64,000 nt of DNA from Pseudomonas sp. MWU13-2105 (GCF_023242315.1 NZ_JALLIY010000001.1:515401-579400), one strand, 5' to 3'; counted from the first letter of the stretch, positions 45,442-55,007 are shown. A program made the numbers and translations. The notes: generated from the sequence alone by a model not told the origin.

Positions 45442-46128
45442 ATGGACCATTGGAAAGAAGAGCAACTGCGGCTTCTGGGTTCAACGCAGGACGAGCAGGA
45501 ACTGCTCGAACTCCTGCCCGGCCTGGTCAGGCAACTGGGCTATCCCTACTACCGCTATGTCAGACTGAGTCACGGGGCCGAACCCTGGATAACGAACAAC
45601 TATCCCGAGGAATGGAACCAGCACTATCAAGACCTGAATCTCCGCGAAATCGACCCGGTGCTGACCCGGGTCCGACATTCGCACCTGCCGGTGTTCTGGT
45701 CGCCGGAGATGTTTGCCAAGACCCCCGCGTTCTGGAAGAAGAAACAATCGTTTGGCATACGCCATGGCTGGTCCCAGGCGGTGCAGCACGTTCAGGGTCA
45801 CCAGAGCATCCTGTGCGTCGCCCGTTCCGAGGGGGAAATCGATCGCCATGAGTTCTACCACCACGCCGGACCGATCCTGTGGCTGTGCAACGTCCTGCAT
45901 TCGGCGGCCACCCGCGACCTGGTCAGCACGCCCGCGCACCTGCTGTCGCCTCGGGAAGTCGAGGTGTTGAAGTGGTCGGGCGCAGGCAAGACGGCACCGG
46001 AAATCGCCCGCTTGCTCGAGCTCAACGTGCGCACCGTGAACTTCCATATCGCCAACGCGATCACCAAGACCGGCACCACCAACAAAGTCGCGGCAATGGT
46101 CGCGGCGATTCAGTCCGGGGCCCTGTAA
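45442..46128 (+). CDS. LuxR-family solo regulator with autoinducer-binding domain
   Basis: This 228-residue protein has an N-terminal autoinducer-binding domain containing Trp58, Tyr62, Asp71, Pro72 and Trp86 (in EEWNQHY, EIDPVL, PVFW), the residues that hold acyl-homoserine lactones in TraR/LuxR. The C-terminal GerE HTH is LSPREVEVLKWSGAGKTAPE. No luxI gene is adjacent, so it is an orphan or solo. The ATG at 45442 with AAGGTGG is preferred over the in-frame GTG at 45421. Confidence 0.85.
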   Translation: MDHWKEEQLRLLGSTQDEQELLELLPGLVRQLGYPYYRYVRLSHGAEPWITNNYPEEWNQHYQDLNLREIDPVLTRVRHSHLPVFWSPEMFAKTPAFWKKKQSFGIRHGWSQAVQHVQGHQSILCVARSEGEIDRHEFYHHAGPILWLCNVLHSAATRDLVSTPAHLLSPREVEVLKWSGAGKTAPEIARLLELNVRTVNFHIANAITKTGTTNKVAAMVAAIQSGAL

Positions 46129-46307
46129 GCCTCCTGGAAAAACTCACACCTCGGCAAAATTCCGTAACGCAATCCCTGCCCCATCCCCTCGACAATAGGC
46201 ATACTGCCCGGCGGCGGAAAGGATCTGTCGCCGTTCCGTCATATTGCATTGCTAAGTTGCGATGCGAAATATTTTGATACGTCAAACCCAGCCAGCAGGA
46301 ACCCAGG

Positions 46308-48005
46308 ATGAGTGACGAGAAAGACCTCGACCAGTCGCAAGCGCCCGAAACCGATAACCCCACTGACACCAGCCGTCGCCGCTTTCTCGGTGGCGTGGCG
46401 GTGCTGGGTGTTGGTGCGACGCTGACCGCCTGCGGTTCCCCGAGCGCGCCCGACAAGCCGGACAGCCGCGAGTTGTCGGGCGCCGAGCTGGACAAGGCGT
46501 TGCGCGACCAGGTGAAAACCGTGGTGGTGATCTACGCCGAGAACCGCAGCTTCAACAACCTGTTCGCCGACTTCCCCGGCCTCGAGAAACCCTTGTCGGC
46601 CCTCGCGCCCGCGGACTACCAGCAACGCGATCGCGATGGCAGCCTGCTGCAGAGCCTGCCGCCGGCCTGGGGCGGTGTCCTGCAGCTTGGCCCGCAAACC
46701 GTCGACGGCGTGACCTATCCGGCGGAAACCCAGTTCCAGCAGAACCTGCCCAACGCGCCGTACGCCCTCAAGGGCCCGAGCGGCGAGGACCTGCCCCTGA
46801 GCCTGGTCACCCGCGACCTGTGGCACGTGTTCTACCAGAACCAGATGCAGATCAACGGCGGCAAGAATGACCAGTTCGTCGCCTGGGCCGACTCCGGTGG
46901 CCTGACCATGGGCCACTACGCCCAGAACCGCTACTCGCTGCGCCTGTGGGACGTGGCCAAGGAGTTCGTGCTCTGCGACAACTTCTTCCAGGGCGCCTTC
47001 GGCGGTTCGTTCCTCAATCACCAATACCTTATCAGCGCGGCCGTGCCCTTCTACCCGGATGCCGCCAACTCGGTGGCCAAGCCGCAGATCGCCACCCTGC
47101 AAAGCGACAACCCGCTCGACACGCGCTTGAAGCCGTTGGACAAATCCCCGGCCAGCGCCATGACCGGCGCGCCGCAGTTCGGCCCCAGCGCACTGACGCC
47201 GGATGGCTACGCGGTCAACACCATGGCCCCGCCCTACTGGCCGACCTGGATCCGCGACCCGGAACATCCGGACTATGCCAAGCCGGGCTTGCCCACGGTG
47301 CTGGTGCCCCAGGTCCACGAACACATCGGCGACAAGCTGTCGAAGAAGAACATCGACTGGGCCTGGTACGCCGGCGCCTGGCAGGTCACCCTGGACCAGT
47401 TCAAGGACTCGGGCGGCATTCCGAAGATCCCGAACTTCCAGTACCACCATCAGCCGTTCAACTACTTCAAGCAGCAGGGGCCGGAAAACCCCGGCGAGCG
47501 CGCCAAGCGCCTGCGCGATGGCGGGCTGGGTGACGAGTCGAGCAGCAACAAGTTCCTCGCCGATGCCCAGGCCGGCAAGCTGCCAGCGGTGACCTTCTAT
47601 AAACCCCAGGGCAACCTGAACATGCACGCCGGTTACGCCGACATAGCGTCCGGTGACCGGCATATCGACCGCGTGTTGAAAGTGCTGCGCGAAAGCCCGC
47701 AATGGAAAAACATGGTGGTGGTGGTGACCGTCGACGAAAACGGCGGCTGGTGGGACCACGTGGCACCGCCGCAAGGCGATCGCTGGGGCCCGGGCACACG
47801 GGTTCCAGCCCTGGTGGTTTCACCCTTCGCCCGCAAGGGCACGGTGGATCACACGGTGTATGACACCGCTTCGATCCTGCGCTTGATCACCCGGGTGTTC
47901 CAACTGGAGAAACTCGACGGTCTCAAGCAGCGCGATGAGGCGATGGTCGGCCGTGGCCAGAAGCCGATGGGGGATCTGACCAACGCCTTGCGCTTTACGG
48001 TCTGA
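46308..48005 (+). CDS. Tat-exported phosphoesterase/acid phosphatase (PF04185), putative lipoprotein
   Basis: This 565-residue protein starts with a twin-arginine signal (SRRRFLGGVAVLGVGATLTAC), whose LTAC looks like a lipobox, so it may be a Tat-exported lipoprotein. The catalytic domain has VVVIYAENRSFNNLFADFPG, NGGKNDQFVAWADSGG, and VTVDENGGWWDHVAPPQGDR, the metal-binding signature of phospholipase C/AcpA enzymes. The ATG at 46308 follows AGGAACCCAGG. The substrate (phospholipid or phosphomonoester) is not fixed. Confidence 0.88.
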   Translation: MSDEKDLDQSQAPETDNPTDTSRRRFLGGVAVLGVGATLTACGSPSAPDKPDSRELSGAELDKALRDQVKTVVVIYAENRSFNNLFADFPGLEKPLSALAPADYQQRDRDGSLLQSLPPAWGGVLQLGPQTVDGVTYPAETQFQQNLPNAPYALKGPSGEDLPLSLVTRDLWHVFYQNQMQINGGKNDQFVAWADSGGLTMGHYAQNRYSLRLWDVAKEFVLCDNFFQGAFGGSFLNHQYLISAAVPFYPDAANSVAKPQIATLQSDNPLDTRLKPLDKSPASAMTGAPQFGPSALTPDGYAVNTMAPPYWPTWIRDPEHPDYAKPGLPTVLVPQVHEHIGDKLSKKNIDWAWYAGAWQVTLDQFKDSGGIPKIPNFQYHHQPFNYFKQQGPENPGERAKRLRDGGLGDESSSNKFLADAQAGKLPAVTFYKPQGNLNMHAGYADIASGDRHIDRVLKVLRESPQWKNMVVVVTVDENGGWWDHVAPPQGDRWGPGTRVPALVVSPFARKGTVDHTVYDTASILRLITRVFQLEKLDGLKQRDEAMVGRGQKPMGDLTNALRFTV

Positions 48006-48056
48006 GACCGGCACTCAGAGGAGTCGATGGCTGGCCCATGCTCCTCTCGCCCCGCC

Positions 48057-48079
48057 CTGCGGGAGCCAGGCTCCCGCAG
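48057..48079. repeat. REP-like perfect palindrome
   Basis: CTGCGGGAGCC and GGCTCCCGCAG flank a single A. It lies in the intergenic space after the phosphoesterase stop and resembles the Pseudomonas REP hairpin family (GGGAGC core). Confidence 0.65.
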
Positions 48080-48171
48080 TTGCCGTCATGCCCGACGGCG
48101 CTCAAACAATAGCCTAGAGCCACTATCCGCTTTACCCCCTCCGCACTCCGGTAATATCCTTGCCCGATAGT

Positions 48172-48186
48172 ATTCTGTTTCAGAAT
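48172..48186. promoter_or_regulatory. Inverted repeat in the hscC upstream region
   Basis: ATTCTG and CAGAAT flank TTT, a perfect 15-bp inverted repeat 30 bases before the hscC start, overlapping or just beyond the likely promoter. A role as operator is only a suggestion. Confidence 0.45.
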
Positions 48187-48215
48187 TTTACCGAGCGAAA
48201 AGGGAGTTCGTCGTA

Positions 48216-49913
48216 ATGATCGTAGGGATTGACCTGGGGACCACCAACAGCCTCGTTGCCGTCTGGCGTGGAGATGCCAGCGAGTTGGTACCCAATGCCC
48301 TCGGCCAGTTTCTCACACCCAGCGTGGTCGGCCTGGACGATGAAGGTCGGGTACTGGTCGGGCAGGCGGCGAAAGAGCGGCTGCATACCCACTCCCAGAG
48401 CACCACCTCACTGTTCAAGCGCCATATGGGCAGCGCCCAGGAAGTACGCCTGGGCGATCGCCTTTTCCGCCCCGAGGAACTGTCCGCCCTGGTGCTCAAA
48501 AGCCTCAAGGAAGACGTCGAACGTGCCTACGGCAAAACCGTGCACGAAGCCGTGATCAGCGTCCCGGCCTACTTCAGCGATGCCCAGCGCAAGGCCACCC
48601 GTATCGCCGGCGAGCTGGCGGGCCTGAAAGTCGAAAAGCTGATCAACGAACCCACCGCCGCCGCCCTCGCCTATGGCCTGCACCAACGCGACAAGGAGAC
48701 CTCGTTCCTCGTCTTCGACCTCGGCGGCGGCACGTTCGACGTGTCGATCCTTGAACTCTTCGATGGGGTCATGGAGGTCCGCGCCAGCGCCGGCGACAAC
48801 TTCCTCGGCGGCGAGGATTTCGATAGCGTCTTGCTCGATTACTTTATCGACAGTCAACGCGGGGCCGCGGACTTCCCCGCCCCGGCAAGCGTCAGCCAGG
48901 CACTGCGGCGCGAAGCCGAGCGTGTACGCAAGGCGTTGGGCCAGGATGCCAGCGCCGAGTTCTGCCTGCGTGTCGACGGCCGGCAATGGAGCCGGAGCAT
49001 TACCCAACAACAATTGGCCGAACTCTACGCACCGCTGCTGGAACGCCTGCGCGGCCCTATCGAACGGGCGTTGCGCGATGCCCGGATCCGGGTCAACGAC
49101 CTGGACGAAATCCTCCTGGTGGGCGGCACCACGCGCATGCCACTGGTGCGCAAGCTCGCCGCCGGCCTCTTTGGTCGCTTCCCGTCCATCAGCCTCAATC
49201 CGGACGAAGTCGTGGCCCACGGCGCCGCGGTTCAGGCCGCCCTGAAGGCGCGCGCCGCCGCACTGGAAGAAGTGGTACTGACCGACGTCTGTTCCTACAC
49301 ACTCGGCATCGAAACCTCCCATCAGTTCGGCCAGCAGATCGACAGCGGGCACTACCTGCCCATCATCGAGCGCAACAGCATCGTACCGGTCAGCCGAGTC
49401 AAGCGCGTGTGTACCCTGCAAGACAACCAGGCCGTGGTCCTGCTGAAAATCTACCAGGGAGAAAGCCGCCTGGTCCGTGACAACGTCTTTCTTGGCCAAC
49501 TGGAAATAGCGGTGCCCAAGCGCAAGGCCGGCGAGGTCGCGCTGGATGTGCGCTTCACCTACGACAACAACGGCCTGCTCGAGGCCCAGGTCAATATTCC
49601 ACTGACCAGCGAACAACACTCGCTGATCATCGAGAACAACCCCGGCGTGCTCTTGCCGGAAGAGATCGAGCAGCGCTTGCAGGCCTTGGCCCTACTCAAA
49701 GTGCACCCACGCGACCAACAGGTGAACACGGTCTTGACCGCGCGCCTGGAACGTCTCTACCAGGAAAGCCTGGGCGAGTTGCGCGAGCAGATTGGCCGAT
49801 GGGCCGGACAATTCCAGCAGGTGCTGGACAGCCAGGACGAACGACGTATTCGCGAGGCCCGCCAGGAGTTGCTCGAACAGCTGGATAAACTGGACAACGG
49901 TATCTGGCACTGA
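48216..49913 (+). CDS. hscC: Hsp70-family chaperone HscC
   Basis: This 565-residue Hsp70 homologue starts [20 protein letters not shown]. It has [49 protein letters not shown], and a C-terminal substrate region shorter than DnaK, matching the HscC (Hsc62) class. AAGGGAG is well spaced before the ATG. It is followed after 13 bases by a J-domain-like membrane protein, as expected for the HscC-DjlC pair. Confidence 0.93.
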   Translation: MIVGIDLGTTNSLVAVWRGDASELVPNALGQFLTPSVVGLDDEGRVLVGQAAKERLHTHSQSTTSLFKRHMGSAQEVRLGDRLFRPEELSALVLKSLKEDVERAYGKTVHEAVISVPAYFSDAQRKATRIAGELAGLKVEKLINEPTAAALAYGLHQRDKETSFLVFDLGGGTFDVSILELFDGVMEVRASAGDNFLGGEDFDSVLLDYFIDSQRGAADFPAPASVSQALRREAERVRKALGQDASAEFCLRVDGRQWSRSITQQQLAELYAPLLERLRGPIERALRDARIRVNDLDEILLVGGTTRMPLVRKLAAGLFGRFPSISLNPDEVVAHGAAVQAALKARAAALEEVVLTDVCSYTLGIETSHQFGQQIDSGHYLPIIERNSIVPVSRVKRVCTLQDNQAVVLLKIYQGESRLVRDNVFLGQLEIAVPKRKAGEVALDVRFTYDNNGLLEAQVNIPLTSEQHSLIIENNPGVLLPEEIEQRLQALALLKVHPRDQQVNTVLTARLERLYQESLGELREQIGRWAGQFQQVLDSQDERRIREARQELLEQLDKLDNGIWH

Positions 49914-49926
49914 CAGGAGTCGCGGG

Positions 49927-51561
49927 ATGAATTGCTGGACACTGTTGCAACTGCCGGAAGACGCCGATGAGCGCAGCATCAAGCGTAGCTACGCGCGACT
50001 GCTGAAAAGCAATCGCCCGGATGAAGATGCCGAAGGCTTTCAACGCCTGCGCGAGGCTTATGAAAACGCACTGGAGATCGCCCGCTGGCGGGACGAATCC
50101 GCCACGGCAGAAGTGCAGCACCTGCCGGTGAGCAGCTTGGCCGCCGAACCGCTGGAACACCCGCGACAGTACGAATGGTCCCGGCCCGCGGAGATCCAGC
50201 CACCGGGCACGGGAGCGGCAGCCCCGGTCCGCGATGATCCGGTTCCGGCCCTGCTGGCCGATCTCACCGAACAAAACCTGCCCGAGCGTTGGCAGCAAGC
50301 CCGGCAACAACAATGCGCCGACGCGTTCCAACAGGCGTTGCTGCGGCTGTGTTTCGAACAACCGGGATTGCGCAGCCCAATCGCCGCCTGGGCCGTTCAA
50401 CACCTGGAATGGTTGACGCCCTGGCAAACCGTGGGAATGACCCCCTGGCAAATTGAAGCCTTGTCCACCGGCTTGCTGCAGGAGTATCGACAGAGCCTGC
50501 AGGATCTGCTCGAAGCCGGGCAGGAACGCCCGTTCCTCCAGCAGCTGAAAGGCTACCTGCAACAGCCCTGGATGAAGATCTTCGACCGCAGCCAGGAATG
50601 GCAACGGATTGTGCTGCAGTTGCTGAACGAGACCCAATGGAGCCTGCCACTGTTCGAGCGGGTTTGTCAGGCATTCGGCTGGGACGACAAGACCGGGGTG
50701 ACCCCCGAGCCACTCTGGGTCTGGCAATCACTGAACAGACGCTGCGAACGCGAAGCTTTCTATCAGGAACTGCAAACCAGGGCCTTGAACCATTTCAACG
50801 GGGGACCCGCGCAAAAAGCCGCCTTCCTGCTGCTGACACCCCTGTCTCTCTGGCAACAGGGCCGGGAATTCAAGAACTTTACCCAGAATCATTGGCAGGC
50901 CTGCCAGGATCTTTCCGATCAACTTGCCCACAGGTATCCGGAACTTATCGAACGCCTGCCAAATCGCGACGTCTTTTTTTGGCGCCAGTTCCTGCCGCGC
51001 TCCGTGCCACCCTCCAGCTGGCGATGGTTATGGGCCGGCTGCTCGCTGGCGGTGACGCTGTCAACGCTGCCCTCATGGCAAGCCTGGCAAGCCAAGGGCA
51101 CGTTATGGACTAGTCTGATGACGTCACTGCTGACCGGCCTGGTCCCGGTGATTATCGGCGTCTACGCGATGCGTTTTTGGCAACCCATGTGCTGGCATCT
51201 GATGACGATCGATTTGTGGCTGAGCCAGCATCTGTTGCCCAAACGCATCAACCCGACCCGGCATTGGCTGGTCATTCGCCATGGTCTGCCGCAGGTGTTG
51301 ATTGCGCTGCTGTTCCTGGCCTGGTCGGGTGGCCTGGGCATGGCGACATTCATCGGCATCGGCGCCATCGGCCTGTTCGACAACAAACGCCCGCGTTGCG
51401 AACGCCCCGACTCGATCTGGCGACACCCCGGGCAGGCCATCCTGCACGTCACCCAGTGGAGCCCCCTGCAGTTGGGATTCTTCCTGCTGATGTTGTGCAT
51501 CACCGTCACTTGCCTGCTGGTGGTCCCCGGCTATCCGCTGACCGCAGGCAGCAGGCGATAA
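49927..51561 (+). CDS. J-domain-like membrane protein, HscC partner (DjlC-like)
   Basis: This 544-residue protein has an N-terminal J-like segment (WTLLQLPEDADERSIKRSYA, RLLKSNRPDEDAEGFQRLRE) followed by a long helical region and several hydrophobic segments near residues 360-500, so it is anchored to the inner membrane. In place of the HPD tripeptide it has Arg30-Pro31-Asp32. The gene is coupled closely to hscC. It resembles DjlC/DjlB-type co-chaperones, with loss of the His being notable. ACAGGAG precedes the ATG. Confidence 0.78.
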   Translation: MNCWTLLQLPEDADERSIKRSYARLLKSNRPDEDAEGFQRLREAYENALEIARWRDESATAEVQHLPVSSLAAEPLEHPRQYEWSRPAEIQPPGTGAAAPVRDDPVPALLADLTEQNLPERWQQARQQQCADAFQQALLRLCFEQPGLRSPIAAWAVQHLEWLTPWQTVGMTPWQIEALSTGLLQEYRQSLQDLLEAGQERPFLQQLKGYLQQPWMKIFDRSQEWQRIVLQLLNETQWSLPLFERVCQAFGWDDKTGVTPEPLWVWQSLNRRCEREAFYQELQTRALNHFNGGPAQKAAFLLLTPLSLWQQGREFKNFTQNHWQACQDLSDQLAHRYPELIERLPNRDVFFWRQFLPRSVPPSSWRWLWAGCSLAVTLSTLPSWQAWQAKGTLWTSLMTSLLTGLVPVIIGVYAMRFWQPMCWHLMTIDLWLSQHLLPKRINPTRHWLVIRHGLPQVLIALLFLAWSGGLGMATFIGIGAIGLFDNKRPRCERPDSIWRHPGQAILHVTQWSPLQLGFFLLMLCITVTCLLVVPGYPLTAGSRR

Positions 51562-51699
51562 AGTCCGGGGGAATGCCTACGCTGGGTCAGGGATATCAAG
51601 TACAAGAAAAATCACAGTTTCCCCATAACGGGAAAATACCACCTGCCGCAGTATGAGCAGTCACTTCACCCGATGGCCAACGCTGAAAAGGATCTGAGC

Positions 51700-52872
51700 A
51701 TGTCAAAAATCGCTGTATTGACGAGTACCTTAGCCGCACTCACCCTGAGTACCCTCGCCCACGCCGATGTCGAAATGAAACTGGGTAGCCGGGAACGCGT
51801 CACCCAACTCTTCGCCTACCCCAACAATTGCAGCGTCATCTGCTTTCGCCCCTGGACCCTGGAACAGACCGCCGAGCACTATCTGAACCAGAGCGTGAAG
51901 CGTGATGGCTACCCCAACGCCAAGGTGACGGTGAAAGCCGACGCCGGCCAACTCTATGCCCACTTCAGCGGCGTGCCGAACGGTTATGACAAACCGCTGG
52001 CGCAACTGCTCGACGCCGGCGAACTGGCCTACAAAGGCGCCTCCAAGCTGAATGTCGACGGTAAATGGGCCTACAACTGGTACCTGTTCCTGCCGCTGGG
52101 CCTGGCCTTGGACAACCGCAAGAGTGTCGAACTGCTGCATTTCCCGCCGGATTACTCGTTGACCCAGGCCCAGGACTACCTGGAGTCGGCCACCACCGAC
52201 CGCTGGGCCGAGCTGCTGACCGACAACGGCATCCCCAAGGATCAGACGCCGGGTTACCAAACCATCATCGACATCGCCCCGATTGCCGCGCCGTCCAACG
52301 CCGGCAGCACCCTGGAAACCGTCTACAGCTACTTCACCGACTACCAGACCACCATGGTCAAGGAAGTCAGCATCACCGCCAAGGGCAAGGCGTTACCGAT
52401 GGTGGCCTTCGGTGCACCGGTGCGGAACTGGATCAAGCAGCAATATGGCGCGGACGTCGGTGTGCTACAGCTGGGTCTCATCCGCCCGACAGCGGGGACG
52501 ATAGTACCGGTATTGGGCTCCAACCACCCGAGCTACATCTGGTACGCGGCAGATCCGGCCAGCTATGGCGGCGACCAGGCGAAAGCCGATGCGGCGGGCT
52601 TGAAGGTGATGGGACAGGACTTGAGCGCCGCTTGCTGGCAGGCCGGCATGGGCCAGAAACCGGACAGCGATCCGGCGGCGCAGCTGAAAAGCTGTACCGA
52701 CAACTGGCAGGTGACCAACACGCAGAAAACCTGCGTGCTGTTCTATGAATCGATACGCAAACTGTCGCAAGCCGATGCCGAGAAGAAATGCTCGACCACG
52801 GAGATCAAGACGCAGCTCAACCAGTTGAAGAAACCGGCGCCGGCGCCAGTGACGGCGATGCCGGTCATCTGA
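51700..52872 (+). CDS. Secreted protein of unknown function downstream of hscC
   Basis: This 390-residue protein starts with a signal peptide (MSKIAVLTSTLAALTLSTLA) and contains a long alpha/beta body. Paired cysteines (NCSVICFRPWTLEQTAEHYL, AACWQAGMGQ, KSCTDNWQ, KTCVLFYESIRKL, KKCSTTEIKTQ) suggest disulfides. The C-terminus is Pro/Ala-rich. AAAAGG precedes the start. It begins 138 bases after the J-like gene. I do not recognise a family. Confidence 0.72.
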   Translation: MSKIAVLTSTLAALTLSTLAHADVEMKLGSRERVTQLFAYPNNCSVICFRPWTLEQTAEHYLNQSVKRDGYPNAKVTVKADAGQLYAHFSGVPNGYDKPLAQLLDAGELAYKGASKLNVDGKWAYNWYLFLPLGLALDNRKSVELLHFPPDYSLTQAQDYLESATTDRWAELLTDNGIPKDQTPGYQTIIDIAPIAAPSNAGSTLETVYSYFTDYQTTMVKEVSITAKGKALPMVAFGAPVRNWIKQQYGADVGVLQLGLIRPTAGTIVPVLGSNHPSYIWYAADPASYGGDQAKADAAGLKVMGQDLSAACWQAGMGQKPDSDPAAQLKSCTDNWQVTNTQKTCVLFYESIRKLSQADAEKKCSTTEIKTQLNQLKKPAPAPVTAMPVI

Positions 52873-52893
52873 CCGCGCAAGGCTCAAGGGCCT

Positions 52894-53000
52894 ATTCGCG
52901 GCGGTGCGGCGATCCGACAAGCCCTGCTCCTACAGTCCAACGTCGTTCACTAACTTTGTATACGACACAAAAACTGTAGCAGCAGGGCTTGCCCGCGAAA
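52894..53000. repeat. REPIN-type inverted repeat
   Basis: Long arms AAGCCCTGCT(C)CTACAG (52919-52935) and CTGTAG(C)AGCAGGGCTT (52974-52990) match at 16 of 17 positions, with outer TTCGCGG and CCGCGAA at 52895-52901 and 52993-52999. The middle is AT-rich. This is a Pseudomonas REP doublet, a non-autonomous element mobilised by RAYT transposases. Confidence 0.8.
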
Positions 53001-53069
53001 GCATCGGTTCAAGCGATGCACCTCTTAAGAAATCGGCGTTCCGACAAGGCTTGCGCTGTCAGCAGGACT

Positions 53070-53714
53070 TCAGGGCGCCTCCACCGGCCGCAAGCGGTAC
53101 TGCGGCGGCAACTGTTCGATGCCGCTGATGGTAGCGTTCAGACTCTTCCAGCGCCCATCCTTGATCCCGTAGATGCAGCCGTGGATCGACAGGCTCTGCC
53201 CACGATGCCAGGCGTTCTGCACAATGGTGGTATGACCGACGTTGGCCACCTGCTGGATCACGTTCAGCTCGCACAAGCGGTCGACCCGCTCTTCCTCAGT
53301 GGGCAACTGCGCCAGCACTTCACGGTGCTCGTAGTACAGGTCGCGAATCGAACGCAGCCAGCCATCGATCAGGCCCAGCTGGCGATCCTGCATCGAGGCC
53401 CGTACCCCGCCACAGCCGTAGTGGCCGGTGACCAGGATATGCTTGACCTTGAGCACATCCACCGCGTACTGGATCACCGACAGGCAATTGAGGTCGGTGT
53501 GCAGCACCACGTTGGCGACGTTACGGTGCACGAACAGATCACCCGGCAGCATGCCGACGATCTCGTTGGCCGGAACCCGTGCATCGGAGCAGCCGATCCA
53601 GAGGAACTCCGGGGTTTGCTGGCGAGCGAGCTTGGCGAAGAACTCCGGGTCTTCTTCCTTGATCGCAGCAGCCCAGCGCTCGTTGTTATCAATCAGATCC
53701 TGTAGTTCGTTCAT
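53070..53714 (-). CDS. can: Beta-class carbonic anhydrase (Can)
   Basis: This 214-residue enzyme hydrates CO2. The zinc site is Cys42, His98 and Cys101 with Asp44 and Arg46 (IGCSDARVP, GHYGCGGV), of the CynT/Can type. The ATG at 53714 is preferred (AGGCGG upstream); in-frame upstream codons would add only five residues. The gene is monocistronic and convergent with the hscC-unit secreted gene across the REPIN. Confidence 0.94.
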   Translation of the reverse strand: MNELQDLIDNNERWAAAIKEEDPEFFAKLARQQTPEFLWIGCSDARVPANEIVGMLPGDLFVHRNVANVVLHTDLNCLSVIQYAVDVLKVKHILVTGHYGCGGVRASMQDRQLGLIDGWLRSIRDLYYEHREVLAQLPTEEERVDRLCELNVIQQVANVGHTTIVQNAWHRGQSLSIHGCIYGIKDGRWKSLNATISGIEQLPPQYRLRPVEAP

Positions 53715-53782
53715 GTTCTGCCGCCTCAAGATAGTCCGAAGCTATGACACCCGACCCCGGGTTGGGGTCACGTGGGAAATCT

Positions 53783-54235
53783 TCAGTCAACCAGCGTACA
53801 CGCCATCACCACCGCGTCTTCACGTCCGCCCACCGCCGGGTAGTAATCGCGACGACGCCCGACTTCATTGAAACCATAGCGCTCATACAGGCGGAAGGCC
53901 GCACGATTGCTGTCGCGCACCTCGAGGAAACATTCCCGGGCCTCGGCCGCGTGGGCTCGCGACATCAGGTGTTCGAGCAGGCGCAAGCCCAGGCCACGGC
54001 CCTGGCTTTCCGGCTTGACCGTGATATTGAGCAGGTGCGCCTCATCGAGAATGATCTGCACCACGCCATGCCCGACCTGCTGGCTGCCTTCGAACATCAG
54101 CCAGATCTGATACTTGCCCAGGCCATCGAGGAAAATCCCGCGGGTCCAGGGATGGCTGAATGCCGCGTATTCGATCTTCAGGACCGCATCCAGGTCCGCC
54201 TCGGTCATCGGGCGAAAACTAACCGCATCACTCAT
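53783..54235 (-). CDS. rimI: Ribosomal-protein-alanine acetyltransferase RimI
   Basis: This 150-residue GNAT enzyme acetylates the N-terminus of ribosomal protein S18. The acetyl-CoA loop reads VKPESQGRGLGLRLL (Q-x-x-G-x-G), with LYERYGFNEVGRRRDYYP near the C-terminus. It overlaps the upstream holD-like gene by eight bases, as rimI-holD pairs do in many gammaproteobacteria. Confidence 0.93.
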   Translation of the reverse strand: MSDAVSFRPMTEADLDAVLKIEYAAFSHPWTRGIFLDGLGKYQIWLMFEGSQQVGHGVVQIILDEAHLLNITVKPESQGRGLGLRLLEHLMSRAHAAEARECFLEVRDSNRAAFRLYERYGFNEVGRRRDYYPAVGGREDAVVMACTLVD

Positions 54236-55007
54236 CGTTACTTTTCCAGCGCGCCATCAGCCGGCGCATGGCTTGCCAGGTATCAGCCTTGCGCTGTGGC
54301 TCATCCATCAATAATTCCAGACCGGGCAGCGCCCAGGCCGAGCCCAGGCCTTCGACCTGCAGTTCACGGTTGTACGATTCGGCATTGGCCTCACCGGCAA
54401 AACGCACCGCCGGCAAGCCGATCAGCCACAGGCAGGCGCACTCGCCCTCTTCCCGACGGGCCTGGACAAAGCCCTGGACAAAGTCCCGCGCCGCATCCGG
54501 GCCCTGGTCGAGATTGCCACGCACCAGCAGCGGCCAGCGTACCGGCTCGCCGACGATCTGCGGGCTATCCGGCAGCCCAGCGGCACGCAGCATGTCCTTG
54601 AGCAACAGGTAGGCCGGATCACGGCTCTGGAACGCTTCGCCCGTGGGCAACTCCACCAGCACCAGGCAACGCCCGGCGCGCAACAATTGCAGGGCGAAAC
54701 GCGGCGGCGGCACTTGAACCGCCTTGACCGGGGCCGGCGCCTCTTCGGCGACAACCGCAGGCTTGCTTTCGGCGCGTTGGATCGGCGAGGGCCGCGGCAC
54801 TTCGATCTTCGCCCGCTCGGCGGGCCTGGCCACAGGCTCCGCGGCTGGGCGCGCTTCGGCCACGGCCGTCGGGGCCTCGACCAACGGCTCCAGCTCGACA
54901 AACAATTCCGGCCGCGACAGCGCGGCGAACGGCAGTTCGGCGCGGGGCAGCCAATGGACCACCTGCATGGCGGTCAGATAAGCGCGGCGGCGGGACTCGA
55001 TAAGCAA
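54228..55007 (-). CDS. holD: DNA polymerase III psi subunit HolD (Pro/Ala-rich linker)
   Basis: From the TTG at 55007 this is 259 residues. The N-terminus SRRRAYLTAMQVVHWLPR resembles the E. coli HolD start (ITQW-type), the segment that binds chi. A Pro/Ala-rich linker (residues about 50-100) separates it from a C-terminal domain (LVLVELPTGEAFQSRDPAYL). In Pseudomonas such proteins are often misannotated as TonB energy transducers because of this linker. Coupling to rimI supports holD, and a P. aeruginosa psi subunit of this kind has been reported. The start is uncertain: no clear ribosome-binding site precedes TTG 55007. Confidence 0.7.
   Translation of the reverse strand: MLIESRRRAYLTAMQVVHWLPRAELPFAALSRPELFVELEPLVEAPTAVAEARPAAEPVARPAERAKIEVPRPSPIQRAESKPAVVAEEAPAPVKAVQVPPPRFALQLLRAGRCLVLVELPTGEAFQSRDPAYLLLKDMLRAAGLPDSPQIVGEPVRWPLLVRGNLDQGPDAARDFVQGFVQARREEGECACLWLIGLPAVRFAGEANAESYNRELQVEGLGSAWALPGLELLMDEPQRKADTWQAMRRLMARWKSNDE

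Noticed and set aside
52894..53000. A CRISPR repeat-spacer unit
   Set aside because: There is a single inverted pair with Pseudomonas REP words, not a set of repeated direct units.
54228..55007. A TonB-like energy transducer
   Set aside because: The Pro/Ala-rich linker is misleading; there is no C-terminal TonB fold or N-terminal membrane anchor, and position before rimI fits HolD.
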